DNA from: Cruorifilaria tuberocauda
Taxonomy: Eukaryota; Nematoda; Chromadorea; Rhabditida; Onchocercidae
NCBI GenBank assembly: GCA_013365365.1
Contig: JABVXU010000654.1
Location: 1 to 28,234 of the forward strand
Direction of reading: 5' to 3'
DNA: 28,234 bases
The number at the start of each line of letters is the position of its first letter. Positions within the stretch are counted from its first letter, which is position 1. Positions 1 through 12,393 of this stretch are shown here, piece after piece. The notes below the pieces were generated by a model. That model had not been told where the DNA came from. It saw only the letters and a list, made by a program, of their open reading frames with translations, and did not search any database. Both the position numbers and the translations under genes were made by a program.

Positions 1-298
1 ATAATGATGAAATAATGGTGATGAAATATAATAATTAATGACTTAATTTGATAATTATTAGGAAATAACGATAATGATGAAATAATGATAATGAAATAAT
101 GATAATAAGGTAATGATAATAAAATAATAGTAAGGAAATATAATAGTAATATAATATAATAATTCTTATGAAATAATGATAATGATGAAATAATGGTGAT
201 GAAATATAATAATTAATGACTTAATTTGATAATTATTAGGAAATAACGATAATGATGAAATAATGATAATGAAATAATGATAATAAGGTAATGATAAT
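1..298. repeat. 178-bp-period direct repeat with identical 120-bp copies
   Basis: Bases 1-120 recur at 179-298 with no difference that I could find. Both are built of degenerate ATAATGATGAA-type short units. The first copy starts at base 1, so the array runs off the left edge. It lies just downstream of the kinase gene. Confidence 0.9.
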
Positions 299-322
299 GA
301 AATAAATATGGAATAATGAAAA

Positions 323-328
323 TTTATT
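323..328 (-). terminator. Poly(A) signal of the SH2-kinase gene
   Basis: AATAAA on the minus strand, starting 4 nt after the TAA stop at 335-333. It implies a very short 3' UTR if used. Confidence 0.5.
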
Positions 329-332
329 CAGT

Positions 333-3300
333 TTAAAGCTCTCTTCTACTGCTTGAAAATGATTTAATTTCGCTTGCTTCATTTAATCCTTTCAATTCTT
401 CATGAATTGTTGCAAATGATGGCCGATCGGCAGGATCCTTAGCCCAGCATTTGTTTACAAGTGTTGCTATCACCGGTGGTGTACCCTAGAAGTAAAATTG
501 CTAGAAGAAAGCAAAGTTTTCAACAGGTGGAGTTTTCCTTTGAACATTGATAAGAAAAATATTCATTGATAAGTGATTAATTCACTGATAAATTTTTAAA
601 TTAAAGTATTAGTTGGGCTAATGCACAATTGAAACTTTGTTATCCGTTAATTTAATGATTTTTAATTCAATCAAATTTATTACTGAAAAATCGAAATAAT
701 GAAATGAGTTGTTAAATCGTTAAATTGCACTGAATAATCACTTTGATTATTTTTTATTCTTTATTCAATGAATGAATTAAGATATTTTATTTTTTTATCA
801 AAATTGATTAAATTCGAAAAAAAAAGTTAAATATAAAAATTGAGCAAAATATTTTATAGTATAATAATAAATTACATCCAACATAATTGAATTGTATTTA
901 ATTTAATTATTGAATAATTTCAAATAGTCAAGTTTGAAATAATATCCGAATGATAAGATAAATATACCTGTGGCATATCCATGCGATAATTTTGAACAAT
1001 AATTTTAGCTCTAGTTTGTATATTTGATAGCGATGGATACGGTTCACATCCTTCCGAATACACTTCCCATACCTGTGCTAATTATGGCTTATTATTTTTG
1101 AAATTTAAATTAAACTTCCATCTATGTCATTTTTCTTTAATTGCTATCTTGTAAAATGACAAAAAGCTTACTTTATATTACAGAAGATCTAAAATTAGCA
1201 GTAAATGTAGAATGGGAACCTTAAAACTTCTTTGTAAATTACAAACAAATGGAATAAAAATTAAATGCTGCGTGTACTGTATGTTATACTGTATGATACA
1301 AAAGAAATAATACCGTATGCTTAATTCCTTGTATTTAAGCTAAAATTTGCCGTATTTCATTTAAATCTAGAGGAATTCCCATTGTAACTCATCAGTAAAA
1401 TATTTAGGTGGATTACTGAGTAATCAATAACTAAATTACTATTAAATTACTGAATAACTAAATTACTTCCAGAAAGAAATGATTTATCGATAAAAGCAAT
1501 AAATCATATCAGCGATACATACCATAATACCGTATGACCATACATCGGTTTTAATTGAGTAAATCCGATTTTGCATTGTTTCCGGAGCCAACCATTTGAT
1601 TGGTACCTTTAATTATTTAACTGAATTAGTTAAAGTTCATTTCTCATTGATTCCTTATATAAGAATATCAAACTATTACTTATAAATAGCAATTTATATA
1701 AGATTATTATGAAAAAGTATAAAAAGAATCGGAGATTATTACACATCAATAACAAACTACATAAGTTACATTACTACATCACTACATAAGTATATTACTA
1801 CATTACTATATTACAAGCAATACATACTACATAATTTTATGAATATAGTTTTACTACATTACTCTATTACAATTATTATATACATTACTATATACCATAT
1901 AAAGTTCACGGATATCACTTATGTTTATGATTTCAAATTCATATTTATCTTTTAACACCATGCAATAAATCATTCTAGCAATTACAATTATTTATTCAAT
2001 TATTTAAATTCCAGTATAACCTTTTAAGTATTTCCGTAATTTAGTAATAATATGAAAAAGATTAAAAATAAATTAATTAACTGAATAAAATTCATTTCAA
2101 TTAGTTTTGGAAATATCAAGCTAAAAAAATGATCATTAAAATTGTTTTTCTAGAATTTTAAAAAGAAATTTCAACAAAATGAATAATATTTGAAATTATT
2201 TGATAATATTTGATATCATGATGAATAGTATTTGAAATTAATTAACAAAAAATGAATGATTTGTATTTGAAATTAATTAATGAAAACCGAATAATATCTG
2301 AAATCAATTGATAATATTTGTTATCATGCTGAATAGTATTTGAAATTAATTAACAGAAAACTGAATAATATTTGAAATTTTGAAATTTTGAAATTCTCGA
2401 AACAAGAAAAAAGAAAATTAGTTTTAAGTTTTACTTTATCAAGACTTTTATCTTGAATTGGTGATCTTTCATCAGACATACCAAAATCACTTAATTTGAC
2501 ATGATAATCTCGTGTTAGTAAACAATTTCGAGCTGCTATATCTCTGTAAAAAGTATTTTTCCATTAATTCTTAATTTCAACAATTATATATTTTTTTTAA
2601 AATTATTCAGTGATAGAATATAAATTAATTGTGTAACTTCAAAATAATCGCATACTGCAAAATATCAATTAATTATCTGATTTAATTAATTTGAATTAAT
2701 TTAAAGACAACTAAATACCAGAAAAACTAATAAATTAGCTGTCTAATTTTAAAAGTAACAGAAAAGTATGTTTTTGGTAATTATTTCATTACGAAAAGAA
2801 ATATTCAATGAATTAATTTAATTAATTCAACTTTTATTAATTACAATTTAATCAAGAGAAATACTCACCTATGGATACAACTGTTCTTCTCCAGGTATTC
2901 TAAACCTGAAGCACATTCCGTTATAAATCGTAATTTTAATTGCGGTAAAATCATTCCACGATTTTTTCGTAAAAATGATAATGTTGATCCACCTGAATTA
3001 CTTTTTTGAATGATAAATGAAATGATTAATGATAAATGTTATTAATGGAAATATCGATTAATAATGAATAAATGCTGAATCACTAAAAAATTGATTTCGT
3101 CATTTAGGAAAACTCGAAGAATTCCCGGTAACTTCCGAAACTATCAGCAAATGTTCAAAACCTCGCCCTAAGATTAAACTTATATTAATTTAATTTCTAT
3201 AATTAATATACCACAATTAAATTACTTCAAAATAAATCAGCAATTTCACTTTATAAATTCGTGAAATTGGACTAATTATTTAATTAAGTTTTGAAAAAAT

Positions 3301-6300
3301 GACTGAGAAGAAAAAACAATACAGTTCATATTTACAGACTAATTCAATCATAACTTTATTAATTCATTATCACAATTTATCATAATATCAAAACTTAATT
3401 AATTAATTCTAAATCATAAATTCCAAATGTTTTTTTTAATTTCTTTATAAAATTCCTTTCGTTCAAAATTCGTTTATAAAAGCTTAAATAATTCAACACA
3501 AAATTGAAACGCAATAAGTTTATTAGTAAAAAATCCTCTTTCGATTTCTCAAATTTCAATCGTTCAAAGTTAAAATTAAACTATTAATTAAAGTCTTAAT
3601 TAAATTATTTTATATTAAATTAAATTAAATTATACAATTAAATTTGCATGATCTATTATAATCACTTAATACACGCAATAATCATGTAGTTGCGTAATAA
3701 TTACATGTGGTAATTACTTAATGATTAAATTGTAATCAACGCAGTAGTTAAATTAAATTACTTAAATAAGCTGTACCATTAAATTACTTATATAAGTTGT
3801 AATTCAACTACTTTATATATAATTAAGTTATATAATTAATATTTATATGATATGTGATAATTATATTATCTTATACCGATCACATAATCGCATACAATGA
3901 TTACTTTGTAATTTAATTGTATAAATTATAATTAATATATAATTTAATTAAATTATTTATAAAAGTTATAATTAAATCATTTTTTGTTTTCAAAATATAA
4001 TCAAACCGGATGATTAATTTATAAAATTAAACCGGATGATTAATTCATATAATTAAACCAAATGATTGATTTATACAATTAAACCGGATGATTAATTTAT
4101 ACAATTAAACCGGATGACTAATTCATATAATTAAACCGGATGATTAATTTTAATGAAAAAAAAAAAGAAACCTTCGCAAAGTTCCATTAATATAAGTAAC
4201 GGTAATTGATCAGCAACAACACCAAAAATTCGAACAATATTTGGATGATCGAATTTCCGCATGATTCGTGCTTCTTTCAAAAAGCTACAACGTGCAACAT
4301 TTGAAACCTTATCATGCATTGTTTTTATAGCTGCTAAATGGACAATTGAATTTGAATCTGTATATTCACCAAAATAAACCTGAAAAAGAACGTTTTTTAA
4401 TTTAAAAAGAAAAAATAAATAAAAATAAGAAAGAAAATGAGAAAATATTATTTGTATTGAAATTTTAATTAAAAAAACATTCTAATTTAAATTGTAAGAT
4501 GAAAGTAAATTATTTAGTTTAAAAATTCAGCATTAATTAATCAATATCACTATATTATTGTACAAAGACTATGCAAAGTAGAGAAGCTTTAGGAAGTTTA
4601 GTAATTTCTGCAGAATTGTATAAAATTAGGTAAAAGTCCGGTAAAATTAAATTAATTCTGTAAAACTAGGTAAAAGTTAACCTTAAAAAAGAAATGAAGT
4701 AAAGCAAAGTTAAGTAGAAATAGTAAAATAAAAATAGAATTGTAGAAAATATGAAAGTAATTAATGAGTACAAAGGAATTCTAGATTAATTAATGAGTAT
4801 TATTGTAACAAAGAGTATCTTAGTGAAAGCTTATTAGTTTTATCTTTGTAACATTATATAAAAGTTAAGCTTAAAACTGTAAAATGTAAGGAAAAGTTAA
4901 GTTATGTAGAATTTTTAAACTGTAGAAGTAATTGATTAGAGTAAGTAAATCAATCATTTATCAATTGCATTATTATAGTTTAACAACATTTTTGAAATTC
5001 TAGTATAAGAAATAATTGGATTATTTTTTATTTTAATTAAATTACTTATTTAAAATTAATTCAGAGTAAAATAAAGTATCCAACTTAAGCATGTACTATC
5101 TTACTTTTTCAATTGTTTCAATTATTAATTAATTTCATCACCTCGCCAAATGCTCCTTCGCCAAGTTTTTTAATCATTTTTACTTGCTCTTTTTTCACAA
5201 GCCAATTAGGCCTTGGAATTCCATTTTTTAAAATTACTTGGCTATTTTGTGTTATTGGCTTTTTTGTTGATAAATGCCATTTAATCAATTCATCAATCGA
5301 TTTCTTCTAAATTTGCAAATTTATTGCTAAAATTGCCTTTCAAGTAATTCGAGTGATATTCTTAAAAAGATGCAAATTCTGTTTAGCTAGAATTAATTGA
5401 ATGCTTCCGGAAACATTCTAAATTCACTTATTTATTCCGGAAAATAGCTAACTTCTTCACTTCATTCATCAATTCTTGAGATTAATTATTAATAAAATAT
5501 CAACTGAAATACAAGTTTAAAATACCGGAAGAAATTTTTTACTGCGTTTCAGAAAAAAGATGAACGATATATTTGACATATTTTTGATATATGAAATTTT
5601 CCGGAACATATTTTCGGTAAAAAAAAAAGAAATGCATTTAATAATATCAAATTGACAGGTAAAATGTTGGATTCCTCGAGTATTAAAATGATTTTTGACA
5701 GGTAAGAGGAAAAAAAGTAATATTTTCAAGAACAATTATAAGAAATTCAGCTTCAAAAATGTTAATTATTTTGTTAATAATAATAATTTCAAAAATTTGC
5801 TGAACCAAAAAATTTCAGTCTTTTTTATGAAAGTTTTATAGAGCGAAAAAAGACCATAATAATAAACATTATCATAATTATCATAATAACATGATATATG
5901 CTAAGACTGATTTATTTATCATAATCATTATTAACATTATCATAATTATCATAATAACACAGTATATACTAAAATTAATTCCTTTACCGTAATAATAAAC
6001 ATTATCATAATTATCATAATAACATGATATATGCTAAGACTAATTTATTTATCATAATCATTATTAACATTATCATAATTATCATAATAACATATTATAT
6101 ACTAAAATTAATTCCTTCATCATAATAGCGTAAAAATTATCATAATAAACAGTTAATTAAAATCATTATAACTATTTCTTAAGCTATCATTTCAAGGTAG
6201 AAAAATGTTAACCTTAATTTTTTCAATATAAACTTCACCACTTGCATTTTGATTAATCATGAAATGTTTTATTTCTCCTTCATTTGTGCATACATCAAGT

Positions 6301-6638
6301 GATAAGGTTATTGTACCTAAAAATTTCATGGTATTATTCGAAATTTATCAAATTTAAAATTTTGATATTTCAGTGATACTGATGATATCTCAACTAGTTC
6401 GCAATATCAATCCTAAATTTAGACTAGAAATTGCTAAAAAAGCACAGAGTTGAATTCCCGAGAAAAATGATTGATAAAGAGTGCGGGATAAATTTGCTAT
6501 CCTGAAAATGATACTGAAACTGAAACCTTTCCAGTTAGCTTTTCTTATCAGAAAATCACCATCCTTTTTGAGCAGCGGTTCAACATCACGTTTCGTCAAA
6601 AAACCATGATAATAACTATCGATTTGATTCGGATCCAT
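333..6638 (-). CDS. SH2 domain + protein tyrosine kinase, Fer/Fps type (9 exons, 387 aa)
   Basis: Cytoplasmic non-receptor tyrosine kinase. Exons in coding order: 6638-6527, 6316-6213, 5306-5142, 4379-4172, 2992-2869, 2543-2435, 1606-1523, 1072-968, 485-333. All phases agree and the sum is 1164 nt. The SH2 domain spans about residues 8-83, with phosphotyrosine-binding Arg32 in GDFLIRK. The kinase domain spans about 113-370: Gly-loop GEGAFGEV (121-128), ATP lysine K146 (AAIK), helix-C E163, catalytic HRDIAARN (237-244, Asp239), DFG 257-259, APE 281-283, DVWSYGI 295-301, and [12 protein letters not shown] near the C terminus. There is no F-BAR/FCH region, as is usual for the short SH2-kinases expanded in nematodes. 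The start is the ATG just before the SH2 domain; no upstream exon was seen. The activation loop has no tyrosine. The donor of exon 4 (GTTTCT) is weak, and the exon 3 acceptor could lie 3 nt downstream. Which subfamily member this is cannot be told from sequence alone. Confidence 0.93.
4005..4150. repeat. 26-bp minisatellite, about 5.5 copies
   Basis: The core ACCGGATGATTAATT recurs at 4005, 4031, 4057, 4083, 4109 and 4135, an exact 26-bp step with a few substitutions. It sits in kinase intron 4, beginning about 20 bp past the donor of exon 4. Confidence 0.9.
5866..6131. repeat. 133-bp higher-order repeat made of 68- and 65-bp subunits
   Basis: The motif ACATTATCATAATTATCATA occurs at 5866, 5934, 5999 and 6067. 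Steps alternate 68/65/68, and copies 133 bp apart are nearly identical while neighbours differ. It lies in kinase intron 2, ending about 80 bp before exon 2. Confidence 0.85.
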
Positions 6639-7786
6639 TCAAATGTAAAAATTTATAAGGTAAATTTATATCAAGTTACGATATCTTATCAAATTTTTTG
6701 ATAAAATTACAAAATTTCAAATTTGATCATTTTGATAAAATTATATCAAAATTTTATAAATTCTTAAAATATTTAGTAAAGTTTTCTAATTAATTACTGT
6801 CTCATCAATAACTTTGCCCTTTTCAGTATAAAACCGTTCATTAATTTGTGTGATAACAAATAAAATTTATCAATTATTATCAATCGTTATCAATTAATTA
6901 CAGTAAGGACAAAATTCAAAAAAAAGAACCATTAATTTTTATCTTTTTAACGCAGCAAATCAACCGCCCACTTTGATTAATTGAATTATTTCTTAATCAA
7001 ACATTCTAATCAATCAACCAATCATTTTAAAATAATTTGAAATTTTATATTTTAAATTGAGCAAATGAAAGAGTAATTCTTTTTTATTCAAATTTTTAGA
7101 TCAAACTTTCACTGTCTTAGAGTAGCTTTTACTAATTTTCCACTTTTCGTCACCAATGACTACCAATTATATCGATTAAATTAATATTTTTATTAAATAT
7201 AAGCATATAACTGAACATATACATATATTACAGTGATCGTAAAAACTACGACACGAGTAATTTTTTAAATAATAACTTGAAAATTTAAATAATAAGTTGA
7301 AAAGTAATAAAAAATTATAAAATTAAACATAATAATAAAAAAGGCTGACTAGTTAATGAATTAAAAAACAGTAAACATGATACATTTATAATATGATATG
7401 TAGTTGAGCAATCATTAGCAATCATCATATTTACTCACGATCAACAAATCACCGATATTGTTAGTAACTAATAACGATTGGTAAGTTTCAAATTTTAATT
7501 TATCATTTATCGAGCCTCACCTACTAAATTCTAAAAACTTCTAAAATCTTACATAGATTTATACGGATTCCTAATTTAACAAAATTATCACAAAAAAAAA
7601 ATGTTTTGTTACTCATACGGCAGAACAAAAGAAAAAATGCACAATTATTAAATAAAAATCACAATAATAAATCGAAACGACAATAAAATATCACTATAAA
7701 CAAAACCTGTATTACATAATTCAAAGTTGTATAGAAGCACCACAAAACACGTAAGGCACATCAATGAATCTACATTTTAATAAAGA
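6639..7786. other. Intergenic gap between the kinase start and the DNTTIP1 stop
   Basis: About 1.15 kb of AT-rich DNA between two genes on the same strand. It must hold the 3' end of the DNTTIP1 unit and the promoter or 5' leader of the kinase gene. I saw no coding exon, no convincing TTTCAG acceptor near the kinase ATG and no strong repeat, only short AAATAATAA...TTGAAA near-duplications around 7265-7310. Confidence 0.6.
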
Positions 7787-7792
7787 TTTATT
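7787..7792 (-). terminator. Poly(A) signal of the DNTTIP1 gene
   Basis: AATAAA on the minus strand directly follows the TGA stop (7795-7793) with no spacer. No better signal was noticed just downstream. Confidence 0.45.
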
Positions 7793-10562
7793 TCAGCCGT
7801 TTTTTGACGTATCAAAAACTTTCCGCATTTCTTGCTTCATTTTGAGAATCATTGATGGTGGTGCGCAAAATGCGAAACATTTCAAAACATCAACCACATA
7901 TCTAAAAAAATGTTAATGAAAATTAAACATTGTTAAGGTTTCAATTGATCTAGTATACTTATTTCAGTACTGCATCAGGTAGAAATAGAAGTAATGCCAT
8001 TATTCTAAATTGATTTTTTCGTAAAATTCTGTAATCGAAAATAAGAAGAGGTTCATAGTTTATAGCAGCGAAATTACCCATATGTTTTTACCCAACAGTG
8101 AAATTAAAAGTTGAGAAGATAAAAAATTGGTTTCATCATTATATTCCTTTTTCTACAGCTAAATTAATACTATTAGAATGAAAATAAGATGAAGTAAGTT
8201 TAGATAAAAAGATCTGATTTATCACAATTAAAAAAATGAGATCAATATTATTGCAAGTGGTTCAAACCCACAAATCCACTAAATGGAAGGAAAAAAACTT
8301 TCAGTTTAATGAATTCATCAGTATAACTATGAAATTCTGATACTATATGATTATTCTGATATTACTCTGATATTCTTATATTACTTACTGATATTACCGT
8401 ATGAACAAATCATAAACTACAAACAAATAAAATCTTATTCCGTGAAAAATTATCTTTAATCAAAATTTTGCTGTCTTTTGAGAATGAATCGATGAAATTC
8501 CCGGAAAGTTTCCTAGAAAATACTTAAAAGCAATAAAATTGCAGTTCCTAACATCAGCAATTCCGAGTAATAATGCGTTGCAAACACTTTCATCAAATAT
8601 ACTCAATGATTGTTAATGCTTTTTAATCTATCACAATTTACTGTTTTGCCATAGGATTTCTACTAATTATTGATTAGAATTGAATAATATTCGGAAAATT
8701 AAGAAGCATGGAAAATCCGCAGCAAAAAAAGGAAACCAATAAACTAACGAAAGTCCTTCTGCATTAGCTATTTCAGCTGCATCATTCAATAATAGCAAAT
8801 AAATTTTTCCACCTAACCGAGTTGTGAGTCGATTTTTAATTAACCATTTTCGATCCATTTCATCACTACTATACTGTAATTTTGTAAAAAAATTAATGTA
8901 AAGTCAATCATATGCGGAAAATATTAAATAAATTAAAATCGAAAAATCAAAAAAATGAATTTTATTTCGGAAAAATATTGCATTTTAAATTAATCTAATA
9001 ATTCGATAAATCCTCCCTATGCAATAAAAACTATTTCATTTATAACCAATAACATTTTTCCTGCCGAATGGTTAATAATAAATGCAGCAGGATAGAAGAA
9101 GAGAAAAACCAAATCATTTCGTTATCCTTTAAATTAAATGGAATTGAATTAATTGAAAAAATTAAATCTAATGTAATATGATATTGAAAAAAAATCAATG
9201 TAAGATGAGATTAGATATATTTTTAGAAATTATAATTTTTATACGACACTCCGCTCATTTTTGATAAAAGAGATAAAACAAGGAGATAGACGGAAACATA
9301 TAAATAACAGGATTGCATTGTATTTTAAATTAAATTGAAACGTTTTACAATTAAAATAATTCGAATAATATTTTCTAATTTTAAAATTAATTTCAATAAA
9401 TTTAATTTACTCGGAAAATAGTAGGATATCTCATGAATAACTCGCGATAATTGTGCAACATCAGCATTCGGGAAACTTTTGATACAAGAATAAATTGTGA
9501 TGATGAACACACACGATCCGGATTCCACTATAAAAATGACATATTTGGAACCTCTACTATACAGAATGTTTCAAATTTAATGATTATATTTTAGGACTTT
9601 AATCTATCGAACATCATCTTTTATATCTAATACGGGCAGTAATGTATGATGAAATAAGAAATATTCGATTGTTATCATTCAACAAGAAAACAATAAGCAT
9701 AAAAGATACCTTGGCTAAATCTATTTCAGTTACCATTTCACTGATATGAACATATGATGGAGTACTTCTACTAGGATTATCCGTCTGAAAAGTCAAAAAT
9801 AATACGTTCCGAGCATGTGGATAACCATAGAATAAAAAGCGATCAAATAAAAGCATTTAATGAAGACTAACTTTGGGAGGACGACCACGTTTTCTTCCTC
9901 GAGCAGGAATGTTTGTTGGACGTTGATGTACGACAAAATTAACAATACTTGTCTCACTATCCAGATCTGATTCAGTATTAATCGGAAAACTGTAAAAAAT
10001 ATTAAGTTCAACAAATTTCACTTTTCTCAAGCATGATAAGATAGCTTTGATTTTATAGTCAACACAACTGACTTTTACAATCCCAATTTCCTTTTAATGA
10101 TTAACTTAATTTTATCTCAGAAAAATATGCCTTATCTTGTTGGAAAGCTATTTGAAAACAGAAATAGTTAACTGAATAAAATATGTTAAAATTATAAAAC
10201 AAAATATGAATTAGTTGCAATGTATTCTTCTTGTGGGTTTGGAAAATAGATAAATTATTTTTTCTTTAGTTATTTGATAAAATGAATGAATGAGAACTTA
10301 CTTTGGAGAATCTGATCCTCTTTCCGCCAAACCTTCCATTTGTCTCTCGCAGAGAAATGGCTTTTTGGCTGCTTCAAGGATGCTACGACACAAGCATTTG
10401 ATATCATCCTCTGTTACTTCCTGAATGTGAAGTTCAAAAGTAGAAATTGATTAAAAAATATTCAAATAAAAAGAGAAAAGAGTCTGCTTTGCCAAGTATA
10501 ACACCGAACATGTAAATAAAATATATGAATTGATAATACATGCATCATAAATGCTTCATGTG

Positions 10563-10595
<33 letters not shown>

Positions 10596-11387
10596 ATATG
10601 GAAAATATAGCAATGTAATCAGAATCAGGAGATTCATTTTTATTTCATCACTTGATCAAACAGTTTTTCTTCATATTCATCCAATCATAGACAGTAGTTT
10701 ACAGATTAAAATAAGAAAAAGCCTTAGTTAAATCTTTACACAAACCAATCCATTTCTCCGAAGATTTTCCAATGCTGGAGAAAAAGTTGTCCTTAAATGT
10801 CGTTCAATAATTTGACGAAATTCATCAGTCATTTCGGATTGAAAAACCTAATGAATGCAAATATAATTCTTGTTTTACATCATGCAATGTACTTTATGAA
10901 ACGATTCCATTAATTATTCTTAAAGATTACAGATAATGAAAATAATACACTAACTTTCAATCTGTTAAATTGAAAAAATTCCTTTTTTCTCCAATTTCGA
11001 ATAACAAAACTTTTTCATAATTAAAATATTTTCAAGGAAAATGAATTAAAAACTATCAATGTCAACTTTGTGCCAAACTAACCTTTAATTAGTAAGCATG
11101 AATATTTTAATTCAGGTAGATTATTTTAATTGCAGATCAGTTAAAATAAATTAGACTTACGCATTAAATTTTAATTTTGTGCAAGGAAAACATACCTGTC
11201 GCATTAAATCAAGCGAACGAAAAGCATCACCAGCCATATCTGTCTTATTTCGCATGATCGTTTGCTTCAATAAATTCACTTTTGCATTTTTTCCTTCACC
11301 CAACGACGCTAATAATCCTTCTAGGATTTCAGTACGTAAATTCAATTTATTACCATTACCATTTCCGGTGCCGTAAATTCCGAACAT
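7793..11387 (-). CDS. DNTTIP1: DNTTIP1 (TdIF1) homologue, MiDAC deacetylase complex subunit (8 exons, ~320 aa)
   Basis: Nuclear DNA- and nucleosome-binding scaffold of the mitotic deacetylase complex (HDAC1/2, MIDEAS, DNTTIP1). Exons in coding order: 11387-11196, 10847-10740, 10420-10302, 9989-9872, 9784-9710, 9527-9411, 8873-8749, 7901-7793. The sum is 963 nt, close to the ~329 aa human protein. Residues about 55-125 match the N-terminal dimerisation/HDAC-binding helices (RSLDLMRQVFQ...; CRSILEAAKKPF). An AT-hook, GRKRGRPPK, lies at 171-179. Residues 205-310 match the C-terminal SKI/SNO/DAC-like DNA-binding domain: WNPDR, then DRKWLIKNRL..RLGGKIYLLLL, the counterpart of the human DKHWL..GGKMAYLL segment, ending in a MILKMKQEMRK helix. 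Exon 2 may instead end at 10746 (two residues shorter, donor GTTTGT); I preferred the GTAAAG donor. The exon 7 donor GTTAGT at 8748 is the only one found that keeps the frame into exon 8. AATAAA follows the stop directly. Confidence 0.9.
10563..10596. repeat. (TA)n microsatellite
   Basis: About 34 bp of alternating T and A, with one register slip, in DNTTIP1 intron 2. Confidence 0.9.
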
Positions 11388-11388
11388 T

Positions 11389-11450
11389 CTGACATGTATG
11401 ATTAATGAAAATCAATGAAACTTGTCAAAGATTGATAATCCTACCTGAAA
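11389..11450 (-). promoter_or_regulatory. Candidate trans-splice acceptors of the DNTTIP1 gene
   Basis: Two AG sites precede the ATG at 11387. TTTATTTCAG ends at 11445 (57 nt upstream, good T-rich context). TGTCAG ends at 11389 (1 nt upstream, weak context). An out-of-frame ATG lies at 11395-11393 between them, so use of the proximal site would remove it from the mRNA. Confidence 0.35.
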
Positions 11451-12336
11451 TAAATTTTTTATTACCTGTCAAAACTTTGCAAAACTAATCACAGCAATCA
11501 ACGATGTAAATAAAAAAAAATTCCTGAATTACATAATTACCTAACCCCACATAACCTGAAATACTTTCGTTTATTTTGCTAAATTGAAATTTTAACGGGT
11601 AAATTACTAAATAAAATTACCTCTTTAACTTCTGCATATACAAAAAATTGAAAAAATTAACCTATAATATAAGGGATACATTAACGATGCAGAACTAAGA
11701 ATTTTTCATTAATTAATTCATTCATTCATCATTCATTATTTCATTAAATTCACGCAAATAATCTGATACGCTTTAAATTCATATATTAACTTTATGTGTA
11801 AAAATGGAACATATAAATTAACTTTAGATACACGTAAATAACACACGCAATAATAATTTCAATAAGTAAAAAAGTCAATAATTTGAAGAGTGGAAAATGT
11901 GGAAAGTATTATAGCACATAACATGTTCATTCAAAAAATGCTACCAAGCGATACATTACTTTTTATCGATTACTTTATTATAATCATTTCAATTCCATTA
12001 AAAACGGAAAGATATACAATGATTTTTTATTTATGAATTTCCAAAAATATAAATAAACTGGATAAAGAAATATAATAAACAATAATAATAATAATAAATG
12101 ATGATATTCATTTACTTATTATTCTTATTCATCACTATTACTTATTACCTACTTATTACTATTCACTATTACTTATTTACTTATTACTTACTATATTCAT
12201 CATTTGTATTCATACTTATCCATTAATTAAAATTTTCTGAAAAAAAGAAAAAACTAGAAAAAGAAGATGAATTTTATTCAGACAGTTTATCTATCTTCAT
12301 CATACTTTCACTGCCTGTATTAGTAGTTAGAAATTA
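11451..12336. other. Upstream region of the DNTTIP1 gene, no gene seen
   Basis: AT-rich sequence with low-complexity AAT runs (about 12079-12100) and imperfect TTATTACTTA-type pentamer tracts (about 12110-12225). No exon with coding character was found on either strand. Confidence 0.55.
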
Positions 12337-12393
12337 CCGAGGAGACGCGGGAAAACTGGAAGAGCAGGGAGTGACGATGAGGAGAGGTTGACG
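12337..12393. promoter_or_regulatory. Purine/G-rich island upstream of DNTTIP1
   Basis: A short GC-richer, purine-rich stretch (CCGAGGAGACGCGGG ... GCAGGGAGTGACGATGAGGAG) stands out sharply in AT-rich DNA, about 950 bp upstream of the DNTTIP1 ATG. On the sense strand of that gene it is pyrimidine-rich. The short frames across it are closed by stops. Promoter or 5' leader function is inferred from position only. Confidence 0.3.

Noticed and set aside
4005..4150. CRISPR-like regular repeat
   Set aside because: Direct 26-bp units are contiguous, with no unique spacers, and lie in an intron of a eukaryotic kinase gene.
5113..5310. 65-codon plus-strand open frame
   Set aside because: Antisense to kinase exon 3, which carries the glycine-rich loop.
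9614..10014. Two overlapping minus-strand open frames (9614-9856, 9793-10014)
   Set aside because: Both run across introns of DNTTIP1. The first reads through exon 5 in frame but starts and ends in intron; the second is a shifted frame over the AT-hook exon.
11179..11376. 65-codon plus-strand open frame
   Set aside because: Antisense to DNTTIP1 exon 1.
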